In this document: one piece after another, positions 25,913 through 35,461 of the stretch
Position numbering within the stretch: position 1 is the stretch's first letter
Layout of the letters: every line of letters starts with the position of its first letter
Notes under the pieces: generated by a model
Databases searched by the model: none
The model's input: the letters and a program-made list of their open reading frames with translations, nothing else
What the model was told of the DNA's origin: nothing
Made by a program: the position numbers and the translations under genes
From: Opacimonas viscosa
Lineage (GTDB): Bacteria > Pseudomonadota > Gammaproteobacteria > Enterobacterales > Alteromonadaceae
Direction of reading: 5' to 3'
NCBI RefSeq assembly: GCF_024199005.1
Contig: NZ_JANATA010000015.1
Coordinates: 1 to 64,000, forward strand
Length of the DNA stretch: 64,000 nucleotides

Positions 25913-28525
25913 ATGTTTACAAACACTAAACTAGCAAAGTCTATTCAGTTAGCGATCGCTTTTGGTGCCGTATCTGGCCTAAGCGTATCTACAGCTGCTT
26001 TAGCACAAGACAGCGACGAAGCGGAAGCGGAAGTTGTTGAAAAAATTCAGGTAACAGGTTCACGTATTAAGCGTGCTGACCTTGAAGGTGCGTTACCAGT
26101 AACAGTTATCGACCGTGAAGCAATTGACTTCTCAGGCCAAACTTCTGTAGCTGACTTATTACGTAACACTTCTTTTAACTCGACTGGTTCTTTCCGTCCT
26201 CAGTCTGGTTCATCTGCACAGGGTGTATCTCAGATCAACTTACGTGGTCTAGGTGCTAGCCGTTCATTAGTACTTGTTGATGGTCGTCGTTTAGCACGTT
26301 CACCTTCTACAGGTTCTTCACAGGATCTTAACGGTATCCCAGCAGCAGCTGTTGAGCGTATCGAAATCCTAACTGATGGTGCATCAGCGGTATATGGTTC
26401 TGACGCTATCGGTGGTGTTGTAAACATCATCACTCGTAAAGATTTCAACGGTGTTGAAATGCGTCTTGGTGCTGCTCAAATCGAGCGTGAAGGCGGTGAC
26501 CGTGAAGAAGGTTCTTTAATCTTTGGTGCGTCTTCTGATAAAGGTTCTATGTTAGGTGGTGTTTCTTGGAACAGCCGTGACATTATCTTTGCACGTGATT
26601 TCCCATGGTATTCTGCGGGTGGTTCTTTCTACTCACAAAACTTCCGTGATTATAACCGTACTGACGCATCTTGGACTCGTATTCCAAATGCATGTGACCA
26701 AGGTGAGTTCTACACTATCCCTTACGGTCCTGCGATAACTGATTCAGCTGGCGAAAACAACCGTTGTGGTTTCAACTTCGCATCTGTATCTGCTGATGAA
26801 GCGTCTACTGGTAACGTAGGTTTCTTCATGAACAGCCGTTATGAGATCAATGATGATTGGTCTGTATACGCGAACATGAACATGACTAAATCTAAGTCAT
26901 TTGGTCGTTATGCACCATCTCTAGCGTTTGTTGACGTTGATGCGGCTAGCCCGAACAACCCAACTAACCCAGATTCTCCATACTACGATCCTGCATTCAA
27001 CCATTCTTTATACAATGCTGATGCAGATCCAACAGTAGGTTCTAATGCTGTTTCAATCCTTCACCGTTTTGCTGGTTTAGGTAATCGTGACGGTTATGTG
27101 GATAACTACTTACAAGATTTATTAGTTGGTTTTGAAGGCGATATCGACGGTGTATTAGTAGATTTCGGTGTACGTCGTAACAAATCTAAAACTTATGACA
27201 TCGGTCGTAACTACGTTGTAATCCCAATTGCTGAGCAGTACATGAACGAAGGTACTTACTTAGTGGGTGATTTAGAGCGTAACCCAGAATCAGTTCTAAA
27301 CTCAATGAAAGCAACTATTTCACGTATTGGTGATTACAACCAAGACGAAGTTTTCGGTTCTGTTCAGTTTGATTTATTCGACATGGAAGGTGGCACAGCA
27401 GTAGCTATCGTCGGTGGCGAATGGCGTGACATCTTATACTCTGACCAATACGATTCATTATCAGAAGGTGGTGTAATCGGTGGTTCTGCGGGTAACTCTG
27501 CTGGCGGTACTCGTCAAGCAAGTGCTGCATTCGTAGAAGCAGTATTCCCAGTACAAGACGACTTAGAAGTCACAGCGGCATTACGTCGTGACCGTTACTC
27601 TGATTATGGTTCAGATGTATCTCCTAAGCTTTCAGTACGTTACAACCCAACTGATGAGTTAGTACTTCGTGCTTCTTATGGTGAAGGTTTCCGTGCTCCT
27701 ACTTTGGATATCTTAACTCAGAAAGAATCTTTCTCTGCTGATTCAGTTCGTGACCCACAACACTGTTTAGCTGTAGGTCTTGCAGAAACATGTTCTGACC
27801 AAATCAATGCATACTCAATTGCTAACCCGTTCTTAGAGTCTGAGACTTCTGAACAGTTCGCATTAGGTTTAGCATATGAAGCGACTGAATGGTTAGATTT
27901 CTCTCTTGATTATTTCAACATCCAAATCAATAACCGTATTAAGTCATTCACTTCTGGTGAGTTGATTAACTTAATCAACACTGGACAGAACTTACCAGCG
28001 GGTATGTCTGTTGAGCGTAACCAGTTTGGTGAAATTGAGCGTATCGTTCGTGGTTTCGGTAACCAAGGTACATTAGAAACTTCTGGTCTTGACTTGAACT
28101 TAAACACTAACTTCGATCTAAACGAGTATGGTGCAATTCGTCAAAACCTAACGGTTTCTTACACTCAGAAGTATGACGTTGATGGCAACAGCCAGTTAGA
28201 TTTCTCTGCATTCCCACAATACCGTGGTGTGTTAGCGAACATCTACTCAATCGGTGATTTTGACATCGCTTGGAACGTAAACATCATTGGTGACACAGCG
28301 CGTCTTTCAGGTAGTGAATATCTTCCTGTTCCACACTGGATCACTAACGATATCCAAGTTACTTACAACGCAGACTGGAACGGTAAAATCACTGTTGGTG
28401 CGCGTAACGTAGGTGGTAAAGATCCAATCTTAGACACTGACCCAGACGGTTCACGTGACTATAACTTCAGCCTATATGACGGTTACGGCCGTATCGTATA
28501 CGCACGTTACACACAATCTTTCTAA
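25913..28525 (+). CDS. TonB-dependent outer membrane receptor
   Basis: The 870-aa receptor has a signal peptide (residues 1-31, ending LAQ), then a plug domain at about 45-165 (VEKIQVTGSRIKRADLEG, LVLVDGRR, ILTDGASAVYGSDAIGGVVNIIT). A long beta-barrel ends with aromatic F. Codon use is strongly biased to a few codons (GGT, CGT, GAA, TTA), more so than its neighbours, suggesting high expression. The substrate is unknown. Downstream lie a methyltransferase, a secreted peptidase and a dedicated TonB2 system, so peptide-related uptake is possible but inferred. GGGAG precedes the ATG and a strong terminator follows. Confidence 0.95.
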   Translation: MFTNTKLAKSIQLAIAFGAVSGLSVSTAALAQDSDEAEAEVVEKIQVTGSRIKRADLEGALPVTVIDREAIDFSGQTSVADLLRNTSFNSTGSFRPQSGSSAQGVSQINLRGLGASRSLVLVDGRRLARSPSTGSSQDLNGIPAAAVERIEILTDGASAVYGSDAIGGVVNIITRKDFNGVEMRLGAAQIEREGGDREEGSLIFGASSDKGSMLGGVSWNSRDIIFARDFPWYSAGGSFYSQNFRDYNRTDASWTRIPNACDQGEFYTIPYGPAITDSAGENNRCGFNFASVSADEASTGNVGFFMNSRYEINDDWSVYANMNMTKSKSFGRYAPSLAFVDVDAASPNNPTNPDSPYYDPAFNHSLYNADADPTVGSNAVSILHRFAGLGNRDGYVDNYLQDLLVGFEGDIDGVLVDFGVRRNKSKTYDIGRNYVVIPIAEQYMNEGTYLVGDLERNPESVLNSMKATISRIGDYNQDEVFGSVQFDLFDMEGGTAVAIVGGEWRDILYSDQYDSLSEGGVIGGSAGNSAGGTRQASAAFVEAVFPVQDDLEVTAALRRDRYSDYGSDVSPKLSVRYNPTDELVLRASYGEGFRAPTLDILTQKESFSADSVRDPQHCLAVGLAETCSDQINAYSIANPFLESETSEQFALGLAYEATEWLDFSLDYFNIQINNRIKSFTSGELINLINTGQNLPAGMSVERNQFGEIERIVRGFGNQGTLETSGLDLNLNTNFDLNEYGAIRQNLTVSYTQKYDVDGNSQLDFSAFPQYRGVLANIYSIGDFDIAWNVNIIGDTARLSGSEYLPVPHWITNDIQVTYNADWNGKITVGARNVGGKDPILDTDPDGSRDYNFSLYDGYGRIVYARYTQSF

Positions 28526-28544
28526 GATTAGTTAACGAAGTATC

Positions 28545-28572
28545 AAAAAAGCGAGCTTAGGCTCGCTTTTTT
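28545..28572 (+). terminator. Terminator after TonB-dependent receptor
   Basis: AAAAAAGCGAGC, loop TTAG, GCTCGCTTTTTT: a 12-bp stem ending in Ts. It works in principle on both strands. Confidence 0.95.
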
Positions 28573-28673
28573 ATTGTCTGAATTTTTTTGTTACAAATGA
28601 GTTTTGTAGAACTAGAACTGTACTTTGCTTGCTAGTTTTCTTTTGCTATCCTGTACAAAAAAAAGATAAACCT

Positions 28674-29555
28674 ATGACGACACAAGCTTGGGATGCTTAC
28701 TGGGCAGATCCTACTACGACAAACAGCTTTGCTTTTGACTATACAGAAACAGAAGGGCCATATGGCACACTGAATCAGTTTTGGTTAGATGTATTTGCAG
28801 CATTCAAAGACAGCGACATTGTCGTTGATTTAGCTGCAGGTAACGGTGCACTGGCTACTTTATTTACACAAAGTAGAACAGAACTAAACTGTGCTGCTTG
28901 GGTAAATATTGATTCTGCGACAGCTAAACCAGATAAACTCCACGACAAAATTACCTTTGCTCAACAAAATATTGAGCAGTTAGAACTGGCTGATGCATCC
29001 GTTGACCATTTTGTGAGTATGTATGGTTTTGAATATAGTGACATTACTAAAAGTTTTTCACAGATCGTACGTTGCTTAAAACCGCATGGGCGGTTTGCCA
29101 TTTTCATGCATCATCCAGATGCCATCATTACCAAGCAGTCAAAAGTGTCTATTACTGCCTTCAACCAAGTACTAAAAGATCCGTTTTGGCAGACAATACA
29201 TACGTGTGAGCGCTTATCTTTTCCTGAATTAAAAAATCGTTTGCTACAAAACTTAAATCTACATTTACAATCAGTGGCAACAGAGGGGCAAGATGACATC
29301 AAATTGATTGGACAAAATATATTTTACCTTTTACAGTCTAATAACAATGTTGGATGGTGTGTTGCACAGCTCCAAAAATTACGCCAAGGTATACTGCTAC
29401 AAGTTGAGCGATTAACACAACAAATCGCAGCGGCAGAAACCGCTTCGATGCTCACGCAGAAAATTGTACTGGATAACCAGGTTGCTTGGCAGATAACTAC
29501 CTTAGATTTTCAAGGCAGTACCTTAGGGTATTGTTTTACCGGTTCAAAAAATTAA
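28674..29555 (+). CDS. Class I SAM-dependent methyltransferase
   Basis: A protein of about 293 aa with the SAM-binding motif I VVDLAAGNGALATLF (residues about 45-60), then motif-II-like and post-II segments (ASVDHFVSMYGFEY, LKPHGRFAIFMHH). It belongs to the Methyltransf_11/25 group; the substrate is unknown. I chose the ATG at 28674 (MTTQAWDAYWADP) over an upstream TTG that would add 15 unlikely residues; the ribosome binding site is weak. It is followed by the S9 peptidase gene after 27 bp. Confidence 0.8.
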   Translation: MTTQAWDAYWADPTTTNSFAFDYTETEGPYGTLNQFWLDVFAAFKDSDIVVDLAAGNGALATLFTQSRTELNCAAWVNIDSATAKPDKLHDKITFAQQNIEQLELADASVDHFVSMYGFEYSDITKSFSQIVRCLKPHGRFAIFMHHPDAIITKQSKVSITAFNQVLKDPFWQTIHTCERLSFPELKNRLLQNLNLHLQSVATEGQDDIKLIGQNIFYLLQSNNNVGWCVAQLQKLRQGILLQVERLTQQIAAAETASMLTQKIVLDNQVAWQITTLDFQGSTLGYCFTGSKN

Positions 29556-29582
29556 ACTAAAACCAAACAGAAGGATATAAAT

Positions 29583-31532
29583 ATGCGAAGTTGGTTAATG
29601 ATATTGGTGACATTATTGGTCACCTCAATGCAGGTGTCAGCTGACCCATCAAAGATTCCTATGGAAGCTTTTTTTAAGGATGCTCAGTTTACCACGATGA
29701 GTATTTCTCCAGATGGCCAACATCTGGCAGTTATCTACGATTCTGGCACTTCAAATACGTTAGCGATTATGGATATAGGTCTAACGCAAATTAAAGCCAA
29801 GATAAACTTTGGTGAATTTATGCGGATTGGTAGCCGTATTATGTGGCCTCGTGATGACCGTTTTATTTTGTCCTATTCGAAATTTGTCGGGTATTTAGAC
29901 ACGCGTGGCAGTCCAGCTATTTATGTAGCTTATGATTTGGATGGCAAGAATGGTCGTCAGTTAACCGTGCCACAACGAACCCGTTACAATATCATTAGCA
30001 TGATGCCAGCTGAACCGGACAAAATATTAGTGACCAAACAACATTGGGCGGATGAAGGCGCTGCTAAGTTGTTTACGATTAATATTGATAACGGTAAAGA
30101 AAGTTACATCGGTGGAGAACCTCGTGGGGCCCAAGCGATCATCGCCGATTCAGATGGTATACCGCGCTTTGCATTCTCTTATGAAGAGTCAGATGATGAT
30201 GATTTTGGTAAAGGTAAAAATACGTTTTACGTAAAACAAACGCCTTCGAGCAAGTGGCGTAAAGCAGCAATGCCCACCTTGTACAAACAAGGGGTAAATA
30301 TCAGCCCTTTAGGATTTAATGCAGACAACACGATTGCTTATGTTTCATCGGATATTGAGTCAAAAGTACCGAGTATATATGCGGTTGAGTTAGCGACGTT
30401 AAAGGCCACATTAGTCCATCGAGAAGAGGTAGCTGAAATCGGTGGCACGGGGCGTCTTTACAATGGTGCTTTAGAAGTCATTTCGTTTGCGCGTGATTAC
30501 AACCGCATGGTCTTCTTATCTGACGACAGTGAAATGAAAAAGATCATGTTACAAATGTATGCCACTTTTGGTATTGATGAAACTACGTCTGACTTGTTGG
30601 TGACATCTTTTACCAAAGACGGTAATAAGATGGTCTTCAAGATTAGCTCAGACCGTGACCCCGGTGTGTTTTACTTATTTAATCGTGGTTTAGATGGTTC
30701 ATCGCCGAGCATTCGTGAATTAGCTGTCGCTAAACGTGAAATCGATCCGAACATGATGGCGAAGATGACGCCAATCAAGTTCAAAGCTCGTGATGGTATG
30801 GAATTACGTGGCTACAAAGTATTACCGACGACCGGTGAAGCACCGTATCCTTTAGTCCAAATAATCCATGGTGGTCCACATGGTCCTCGTGATTATTGGG
30901 GTTGGAACCGTGAAGCCCAATTCTTGGCTAGCCGTGGCTATGCAGTGGTTTCTGTTAACTTCCGTGGTTCAGGCGGGTATGGTACTGACTTCATGGAAGC
31001 GGGTTACAATGAATGGGGCGGCAAGATGATCGACGACATGACAGATGCCACGATGTACATGGTAGAAAATGGTTATGCAGATAAAGATCGCATGTGCGTT
31101 TACGGCGGCTCTTATGGTGGTTACGGTACTCTACAAAGCTTGGTACGTGAACCTGATTTGTACAAGTGTGGGATAGGCTACGTCGGAGTGTATTCACTGA
31201 TTGAGTTTAAAAAATCAGGTGACATACCCAAACGTGCTTCTGGTCGTAAATATTTAGATCGTGTTACAGGTACAGATGAGGCGCGTCTACGTGAGTTCTC
31301 ACCAGCATTGAATGTTGACAAAATTAAGGCAGAACTATTCATCGCTCATGGCCGTGAAGATGTCCGTGTACCAATGGAACAGTACGAAGTGTTAAGTAAA
31401 AACTTAAAGCGTATTGGTAAACCTTATATCTCGATGGTTCGAGATGAAGGTCACGGTTATCAACAAGATAAAAATAAATACGACTTTTATAATCAAATGG
31501 AAAGTTTTTTAGCGCAACACTTAAAAAACTAA
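29583..31532 (+). CDS. S9 family prolyl oligopeptidase, exported
   Basis: A serine peptidase of 649 aa. A signal peptide (1-20, ending VSA) indicates export. An N-terminal beta-propeller spans about 30-380, and the alpha/beta-hydrolase domain carries nucleophile S510 in GGSYGG, D593 in GREDVRVP and H624 in EGHGYQ. This is the acyl-aminoacyl-peptidase/dipeptidyl-peptidase group that clips short peptides. AGAAGGA precedes the ATG. It lies just upstream of the TonB2 operon and downstream of a receptor, consistent with peptide scavenging in the periplasm. Confidence 0.93.
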   Translation: MRSWLMILVTLLVTSMQVSADPSKIPMEAFFKDAQFTTMSISPDGQHLAVIYDSGTSNTLAIMDIGLTQIKAKINFGEFMRIGSRIMWPRDDRFILSYSKFVGYLDTRGSPAIYVAYDLDGKNGRQLTVPQRTRYNIISMMPAEPDKILVTKQHWADEGAAKLFTINIDNGKESYIGGEPRGAQAIIADSDGIPRFAFSYEESDDDDFGKGKNTFYVKQTPSSKWRKAAMPTLYKQGVNISPLGFNADNTIAYVSSDIESKVPSIYAVELATLKATLVHREEVAEIGGTGRLYNGALEVISFARDYNRMVFLSDDSEMKKIMLQMYATFGIDETTSDLLVTSFTKDGNKMVFKISSDRDPGVFYLFNRGLDGSSPSIRELAVAKREIDPNMMAKMTPIKFKARDGMELRGYKVLPTTGEAPYPLVQIIHGGPHGPRDYWGWNREAQFLASRGYAVVSVNFRGSGGYGTDFMEAGYNEWGGKMIDDMTDATMYMVENGYADKDRMCVYGGSYGGYGTLQSLVREPDLYKCGIGYVGVYSLIEFKKSGDIPKRASGRKYLDRVTGTDEARLREFSPALNVDKIKAELFIAHGREDVRVPMEQYEVLSKNLKRIGKPYISMVRDEGHGYQQDKNKYDFYNQMESFLAQHLKN

Positions 31533-31551
31533 AATTACATAAATCGGTTAA

Positions 31552-31592
31552 GTTAACAAGGCATTGTCAACACATTTATTTGCCTTGTTAAC
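31552..31592. other. 12-bp perfect stem-loop after S9 peptidase
   Basis: GTTAACAAGGCA and TGCCTTGTTAAC pair perfectly around a 17-nt loop, without a T-run. It probably marks the 3' end of the peptidase transcript and resembles the hairpins at 9872 and 13574. Confidence 0.8.
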
Positions 31593-31641
31593 TAATTGTA
31601 AGCTTGATAACAAAGTTGTGATATGGGATTATTGCAACGTT

Positions 31642-31662
31642 ATGGATGCGTCTCGCATCCAT
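31642..31662. other. 9-bp stem, 3-nt loop hairpin
   Basis: ATGGATGCG, TCT, CGCATCCAT is a very stable hairpin in the gap before the TonB2 operon. No T-run follows. Confidence 0.8.
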
Positions 31663-31697
31663 TATTCATCGAAAAATAACAATGTTTTTTAATCATA

Positions 31698-31732
31698 CCA
31701 ATATCTTACATAATGCATTGTGGAGATATTGG
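31698..31732 (+). promoter_or_regulatory. 5'-leader hairpin of the TonB2 operon
   Basis: CCAATATCT and AGATATTGG pair perfectly (9 bp, 17-nt loop), ending 32 nt before the DUF3450 start codon. A role in translation or mRNA stability, or an operator function, is possible. Confidence 0.55.
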
Positions 31733-31764
31733 CGAATCAAACATAACAAAATTGGTTGGGAATT

Positions 31765-32541
31765 ATGTCCAAAATGAGCAAGAGAACTCTTATTGCCTCT
31801 ACTGTTTTAGGTGCATTCGCACTAAGCAGTAACGCTGTCTCTGCAGATCCATTGAATAACCTTCACAAAGAAGAAGCAAAGATTCATGCAGCTGCAAAAA
31901 AATCTCAAGAGAAAATCAACTCTCTATATGAGCAAGCACAAGACTTATTAGTTGAATACCGTCAAGTCGTTGATGAAACTGAGAATCTTAAAGTTTATAA
32001 CGATTATGTTGCTAGCTTAGTCGCTGACCAAGAAGCCAATATCGCTTCCTTACAACGTCAAATCGATTCAATTGAAGAAACTAAGCAAGGTATTGTACCG
32101 CTTATGTTCCGCATGATTGATTCTTTAGAGCAATTTATCAAACTTGACGTACCGATCAACTTAGAAGAGCGTTTAGCTCGTGTTGACCGTTTACGCGATG
32201 TTATGTCAAATTCAAATGTAACAGTATCTGAGCAGTTCCGTCAGGTGATTGAAGCATACCAAATCGAAAACGAATACGGCACACGTATCCAAGCATATCA
32301 AGGTGAAATTGATAACAACGGTACTACCGTAACAGTTGATTTCTTCAACCTTGGCCGTACTGCTTTATTAGCGTTATCACTAGATCAGAAAAATGCATGG
32401 GTCTGGAATAACGAAACTCGCTCTTGGGAAGCGTTAGGCGATGAGTACTTAGGTTCTGTAATTACAGCTGTTCGTATGGCTCGTAACTTAGTTCCAGCTG
32501 ATCTTATCAAACTACCTATTCGCGCAGCTAAGGCGGAGTAA
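31765..32541 (+). CDS. DUF3450 domain periplasmic coiled-coil protein
   Basis: A DUF3450 protein of about 258 aa with a cleavable signal peptide (ending around VSA) and a long coiled coil (residues about 30-115). DUF3450 proteins are encoded with TtpC-like ExbB homologues in marine gammaproteobacterial TonB2 systems and are thought to act in the periplasm with them. The start is placed at ATG 31765, with GGGA 5 nt upstream, not the TTG at 31756. It is first of six tightly packed genes ending at 36768. Confidence 0.9.
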   Translation: MSKMSKRTLIASTVLGAFALSSNAVSADPLNNLHKEEAKIHAAAKKSQEKINSLYEQAQDLLVEYRQVVDETENLKVYNDYVASLVADQEANIASLQRQIDSIEETKQGIVPLMFRMIDSLEQFIKLDVPINLEERLARVDRLRDVMSNSNVTVSEQFRQVIEAYQIENEYGTRIQAYQGEIDNNGTTVTVDFFNLGRTALLALSLDQKNAWVWNNETRSWEALGDEYLGSVITAVRMARNLVPADLIKLPIRAAKAE

Positions 32542-32546
32542 TAATA

Positions 32547-33905
32547 ATGAAAACAATGATTAAAACGCTTGTAACTGCAGCATCAATAGCAGTTTTATCT
32601 TTCTCTGCACAAGCCCAAGAAGCGAAGTCTCTTGAGCAATTATTAGAGCAAGTTAAAAGTAACCGTGTTTCTGAAGCACGTACTAATACCCAACGTGAAA
32701 AAGCATTTATCGCAGAGCGTACTAACAAACAAGGTTTGTTAAACAAAGCTAAGCGTGAATTAAAAGCTGAGCAAGACCGTGGCGACCGTTTAGCAAAACG
32801 TTTTGCTGATAACGAAGTGACGTTATCTGAGAAAGCGATTGAGTTAGACCAAGCAACGGGTACGTTAGGTGAAATGTTTGGTGTGGTTCGTCAGTCTTCT
32901 TCTGAAGCATATGGCCGTATCTCGACGTCTATCGTTTCTGCTGAATTCCCAGGTCGTGATGAGTTCTTAGCACGTATGTCTGAAGAATCTAAAGGTTTAC
33001 CAGATATCCGTGAGTTAGAAGACTTATGGTTTGCGTTACAAACTGAAATGACTGAATCAGGTCGTGTTTCTAAGTTCACTACAAATGTAGTTAGCTTGGA
33101 CGGTGGTACACAAGAACAAGTTGTTACTCGTATCGGTACATTTAACTTAGTTGGTGACCAAGGCTACCTCATCTACGATGACGCGAATGACCAAATCGTT
33201 CCACTAGGTCGTCAACCAGATGGTTACATGGTTTCTTCTGCACAAGACTTACGTGATGCTACGTCTGGTACTGTTGCGGTTTATGTTGACCCCTCACGCG
33301 GTTCAATCTTGGGCCTATTAAAGCAAAAAGCAACGTTATCTGAGCGTTATCACGCAGGTGGCGTAGTAGGTTATATCATCACGGTTATGCTAATTATTGG
33401 CTTACTTATCGGTGTATATAAGCTAGTTAGCCTAACGCTTATCGGTGGTAAGATTAAATCACAGTTAGCTAATGTAGGTTCACCATCTGACGCAAACCCG
33501 TTAGGTCGTATCCTTAAAGTGTATGCAGAAAACAAATCTGCAGATACTGAAAATCTAGAGTTGAAATTGGATGAAGCGATTCTACGTGAATTACCAAGCA
33601 TCGATTCTGGTATCAACATCATCAAGATTTTTGCAGCGATTGCACCTTTATTAGGTCTACTAGGTACAGTACTTGGTATGATTGCAACGTTCCAGCAAAT
33701 CACATTATTCGGTACTGGTGACCCTCGTATCATGGCGGGCTCTATCTCAATGGCGCTTGTTACAACTGCACAGGGTATCATCGCAGCATTACCATTAATC
33801 TTAACTCACAGCATCGTGGCAGCTCGCAGCAAGTCAATTGTTCATGTATTAGATGAGCAGACTGCTGGTATCATTGCTACTCACGCAGAGTCGGAGAAAG
33901 CGTAA
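32547..33905 (+). CDS. TtpC-like MotA/TolQ/ExbB proton channel protein with periplasmic domain
   Basis: A protein of 452 aa. It has a signal peptide (1-23, ending AQA), a periplasmic coiled-coil region (about 25-260), then a membrane segment at about 275-300 and the MotA/TolQ/ExbB channel domain at about 330-440 (APLLGLLGTVLGMIATFQQI). This architecture is that of TtpC, the extra component needed by TonB2 complexes in Vibrio. GGAG lies between the DUF3450 stop and the ATG. Confidence 0.9.
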   Translation: MKTMIKTLVTAASIAVLSFSAQAQEAKSLEQLLEQVKSNRVSEARTNTQREKAFIAERTNKQGLLNKAKRELKAEQDRGDRLAKRFADNEVTLSEKAIELDQATGTLGEMFGVVRQSSSEAYGRISTSIVSAEFPGRDEFLARMSEESKGLPDIRELEDLWFALQTEMTESGRVSKFTTNVVSLDGGTQEQVVTRIGTFNLVGDQGYLIYDDANDQIVPLGRQPDGYMVSSAQDLRDATSGTVAVYVDPSRGSILGLLKQKATLSERYHAGGVVGYIITVMLIIGLLIGVYKLVSLTLIGGKIKSQLANVGSPSDANPLGRILKVYAENKSADTENLELKLDEAILRELPSIDSGINIIKIFAAIAPLLGLLGTVLGMIATFQQITLFGTGDPRIMAGSISMALVTTAQGIIAALPLILTHSIVAARSKSIVHVLDEQTAGIIATHAESEKA

Positions 33906-33906
33906 T

Positions 33907-34431
33907 ATGATTTACCTGATTGGATTATGGGAATCTGTCAGGGACTTTATCGCTACTGGCGGTGACGTACTTTATTTCGTCGCCGCTGCGCTCTTCCTTA
34001 TGTGGGTATTAATGGTTGAGCGTTACTGGTATGTGACTTCGGTGTTCCCAAAAGTCAAAAGCGATATTATCGCTAAATGGGACGCCCGAGCAGACACTAC
34101 CTCATGGTATGCGCATAAAATCCGTGATACTTGGATTTCAGAAGCGTCTGATGCGCTAAACGCACGTATGTTAATTATCAGAACGTTAGTGGCTATGTGT
34201 CCATTGATTGGTCTTTTAGGAACGGTTACAGGTATGATTACTGTATTCGAAACTATGGCTACTCAGGGTACAGGTAACGCACGTTTGATGGCGGCAGGTA
34301 TTTCAATGGCAACTATTCCGACTATGGCGGGTATGGTTGCGGCACTATCTGGTTTATTTGTGAGTTCACGTCTAGAAGCGAAAGCTAAGATGGCACGTGA
34401 ATCATTAGTAGATAGTCTGCCTCATCATTAG
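33907..34431 (+). CDS. exbB: ExbB-type proton channel subunit (TonB2 system)
   Basis: A short ExbB/TolQ protein of 174 aa with three membrane spans and the conserved MCPLIGLLGTVTGMITVFETM segment. The start is set at ATG 33907 (MIYLIGLWES), with CGGAG 10 nt upstream and 1 bp after the preceding stop; the longer frame would overlap that gene by 50 bp. With ExbD it converts the proton gradient into TonB movement. Confidence 0.93.
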   Translation: MIYLIGLWESVRDFIATGGDVLYFVAAALFLMWVLMVERYWYVTSVFPKVKSDIIAKWDARADTTSWYAHKIRDTWISEASDALNARMLIIRTLVAMCPLIGLLGTVTGMITVFETMATQGTGNARLMAAGISMATIPTMAGMVAALSGLFVSSRLEAKAKMARESLVDSLPHH

Positions 34432-34443
34432 AGAGAGGAAATT

Positions 34444-34842
34444 ATGGCTCGTAAAGTCAGAACTGAAGAAGAAGATGCAGCGATCGATATGACGCCTATG
34501 TTGGATATCGTATTCATCATGCTGATCTTCTTTATCGTTACGACAGTTTTCGTAAAAGAAGCCGGTATCGAAGTAAATAAGCCTGAGGCATCTCAGTCTT
34601 TTATGCCAAAAAATGCCAACATCTTTATTGCGATCACTGAAGATGGCGATGTATGGTTAGACAAGCGCCAAGTTAAATCGGATTCTGTCCGTGCTAACAT
34701 CGAACGTTTGTTAACAGAACAGCCAACTGATTACGTGATTATCCAAGCGGACGTAAAAGCGAAGCATGGATTAGTCGTAAAAGTTATGGATCAAGTCAAA
34801 GATGCAGGTGTTGACAAGATCTCTGTAGCGACGAGGGGTTAA
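34444..34842 (+). CDS. exbD: ExbD/TolR biopolymer transport protein
   Basis: A 132-aa protein with one membrane span containing the conserved D21 needed for proton coupling (DMTPMLDIVFIMLIFFIVTT), then a periplasmic domain. AGAGAGG lies upstream of the ATG. Partner of the preceding ExbB. Confidence 0.94.
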   Translation: MARKVRTEEEDAAIDMTPMLDIVFIMLIFFIVTTVFVKEAGIEVNKPEASQSFMPKNANIFIAITEDGDVWLDKRQVKSDSVRANIERLLTEQPTDYVIIQADVKAKHGLVVKVMDQVKDAGVDKISVATRG

Positions 34843-34846
34843 TAAT

Positions 34847-35461
34847 ATGGTACGTTTTATTGTTTCTATATTGTTAGGCGCCGGTATAGCATTTACGCTA
34901 TTCGTTGTTATGGCAAAATTAATTGAAAACACGAACCGTCCGGCAGAAGAAGTTCCGCCAACGCCAGTGATTGATATTGTAATGAGTGAGCCAGACGAAG
35001 ATACGCAAACGCGTAATCGTGTGCCTCCACCACCGCCGCCACCACCTCAGCAGCCGCCGAAAATGCAGCCAACTGAGCCTGAGCCAGCGGAACCAGATGC
35101 TAATGGGTTTAGTTTAAATATCCCAGGTGTAGACACTGGTGGTGCAAATATCAACCTTAGTGGTGTGGGTAATATGCGCCGTGATGGTGATGCAACACCT
35201 ATTGTTCGTATCGAGCCAAAGTACCCAGTACAAGCAGCTCGTGATGGTAAAGAAGGTTATGTAATCTTATCATTTACGATCAACGAAGTGGGTGGTGTAA
35301 CGGATGTAGTAGTTTTAGAAGCGAATCCTAAGCGCATTTTCGACCGTGAAGCAAAACGTGCTTTACGTAAGTGGAAATACAAGCCTAAGATTGTTGAAGG
35401 AAAGCCTCAAAAGCAGTTCAACATGCAAGTTCAACTAGATTTCAAATTGGATAAATCATAA
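34847..35461 (+). CDS. tonB: TonB family energy transducer (TonB2 type)
   Basis: A short TonB of 204 aa: N-terminal membrane anchor (4-24), a Pro-rich spacer at about 57-85 with eight consecutive prolines, and the C-terminal TonB domain (PVQAARDGKEGYVILSFTI and WKYKPKIVEGKPQ). Its short spacer is typical of TonB2. It energises outer membrane receptors such as those at 25913 and 42201. The stop overlaps the next start by 1 bp. Confidence 0.94.
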   Translation: MVRFIVSILLGAGIAFTLFVVMAKLIENTNRPAEEVPPTPVIDIVMSEPDEDTQTRNRVPPPPPPPPQQPPKMQPTEPEPAEPDANGFSLNIPGVDTGGANINLSGVGNMRRDGDATPIVRIEPKYPVQAARDGKEGYVILSFTINEVGGVTDVVVLEANPKRIFDREAKRALRKWKYKPKIVEGKPQKQFNMQVQLDFKLDKS

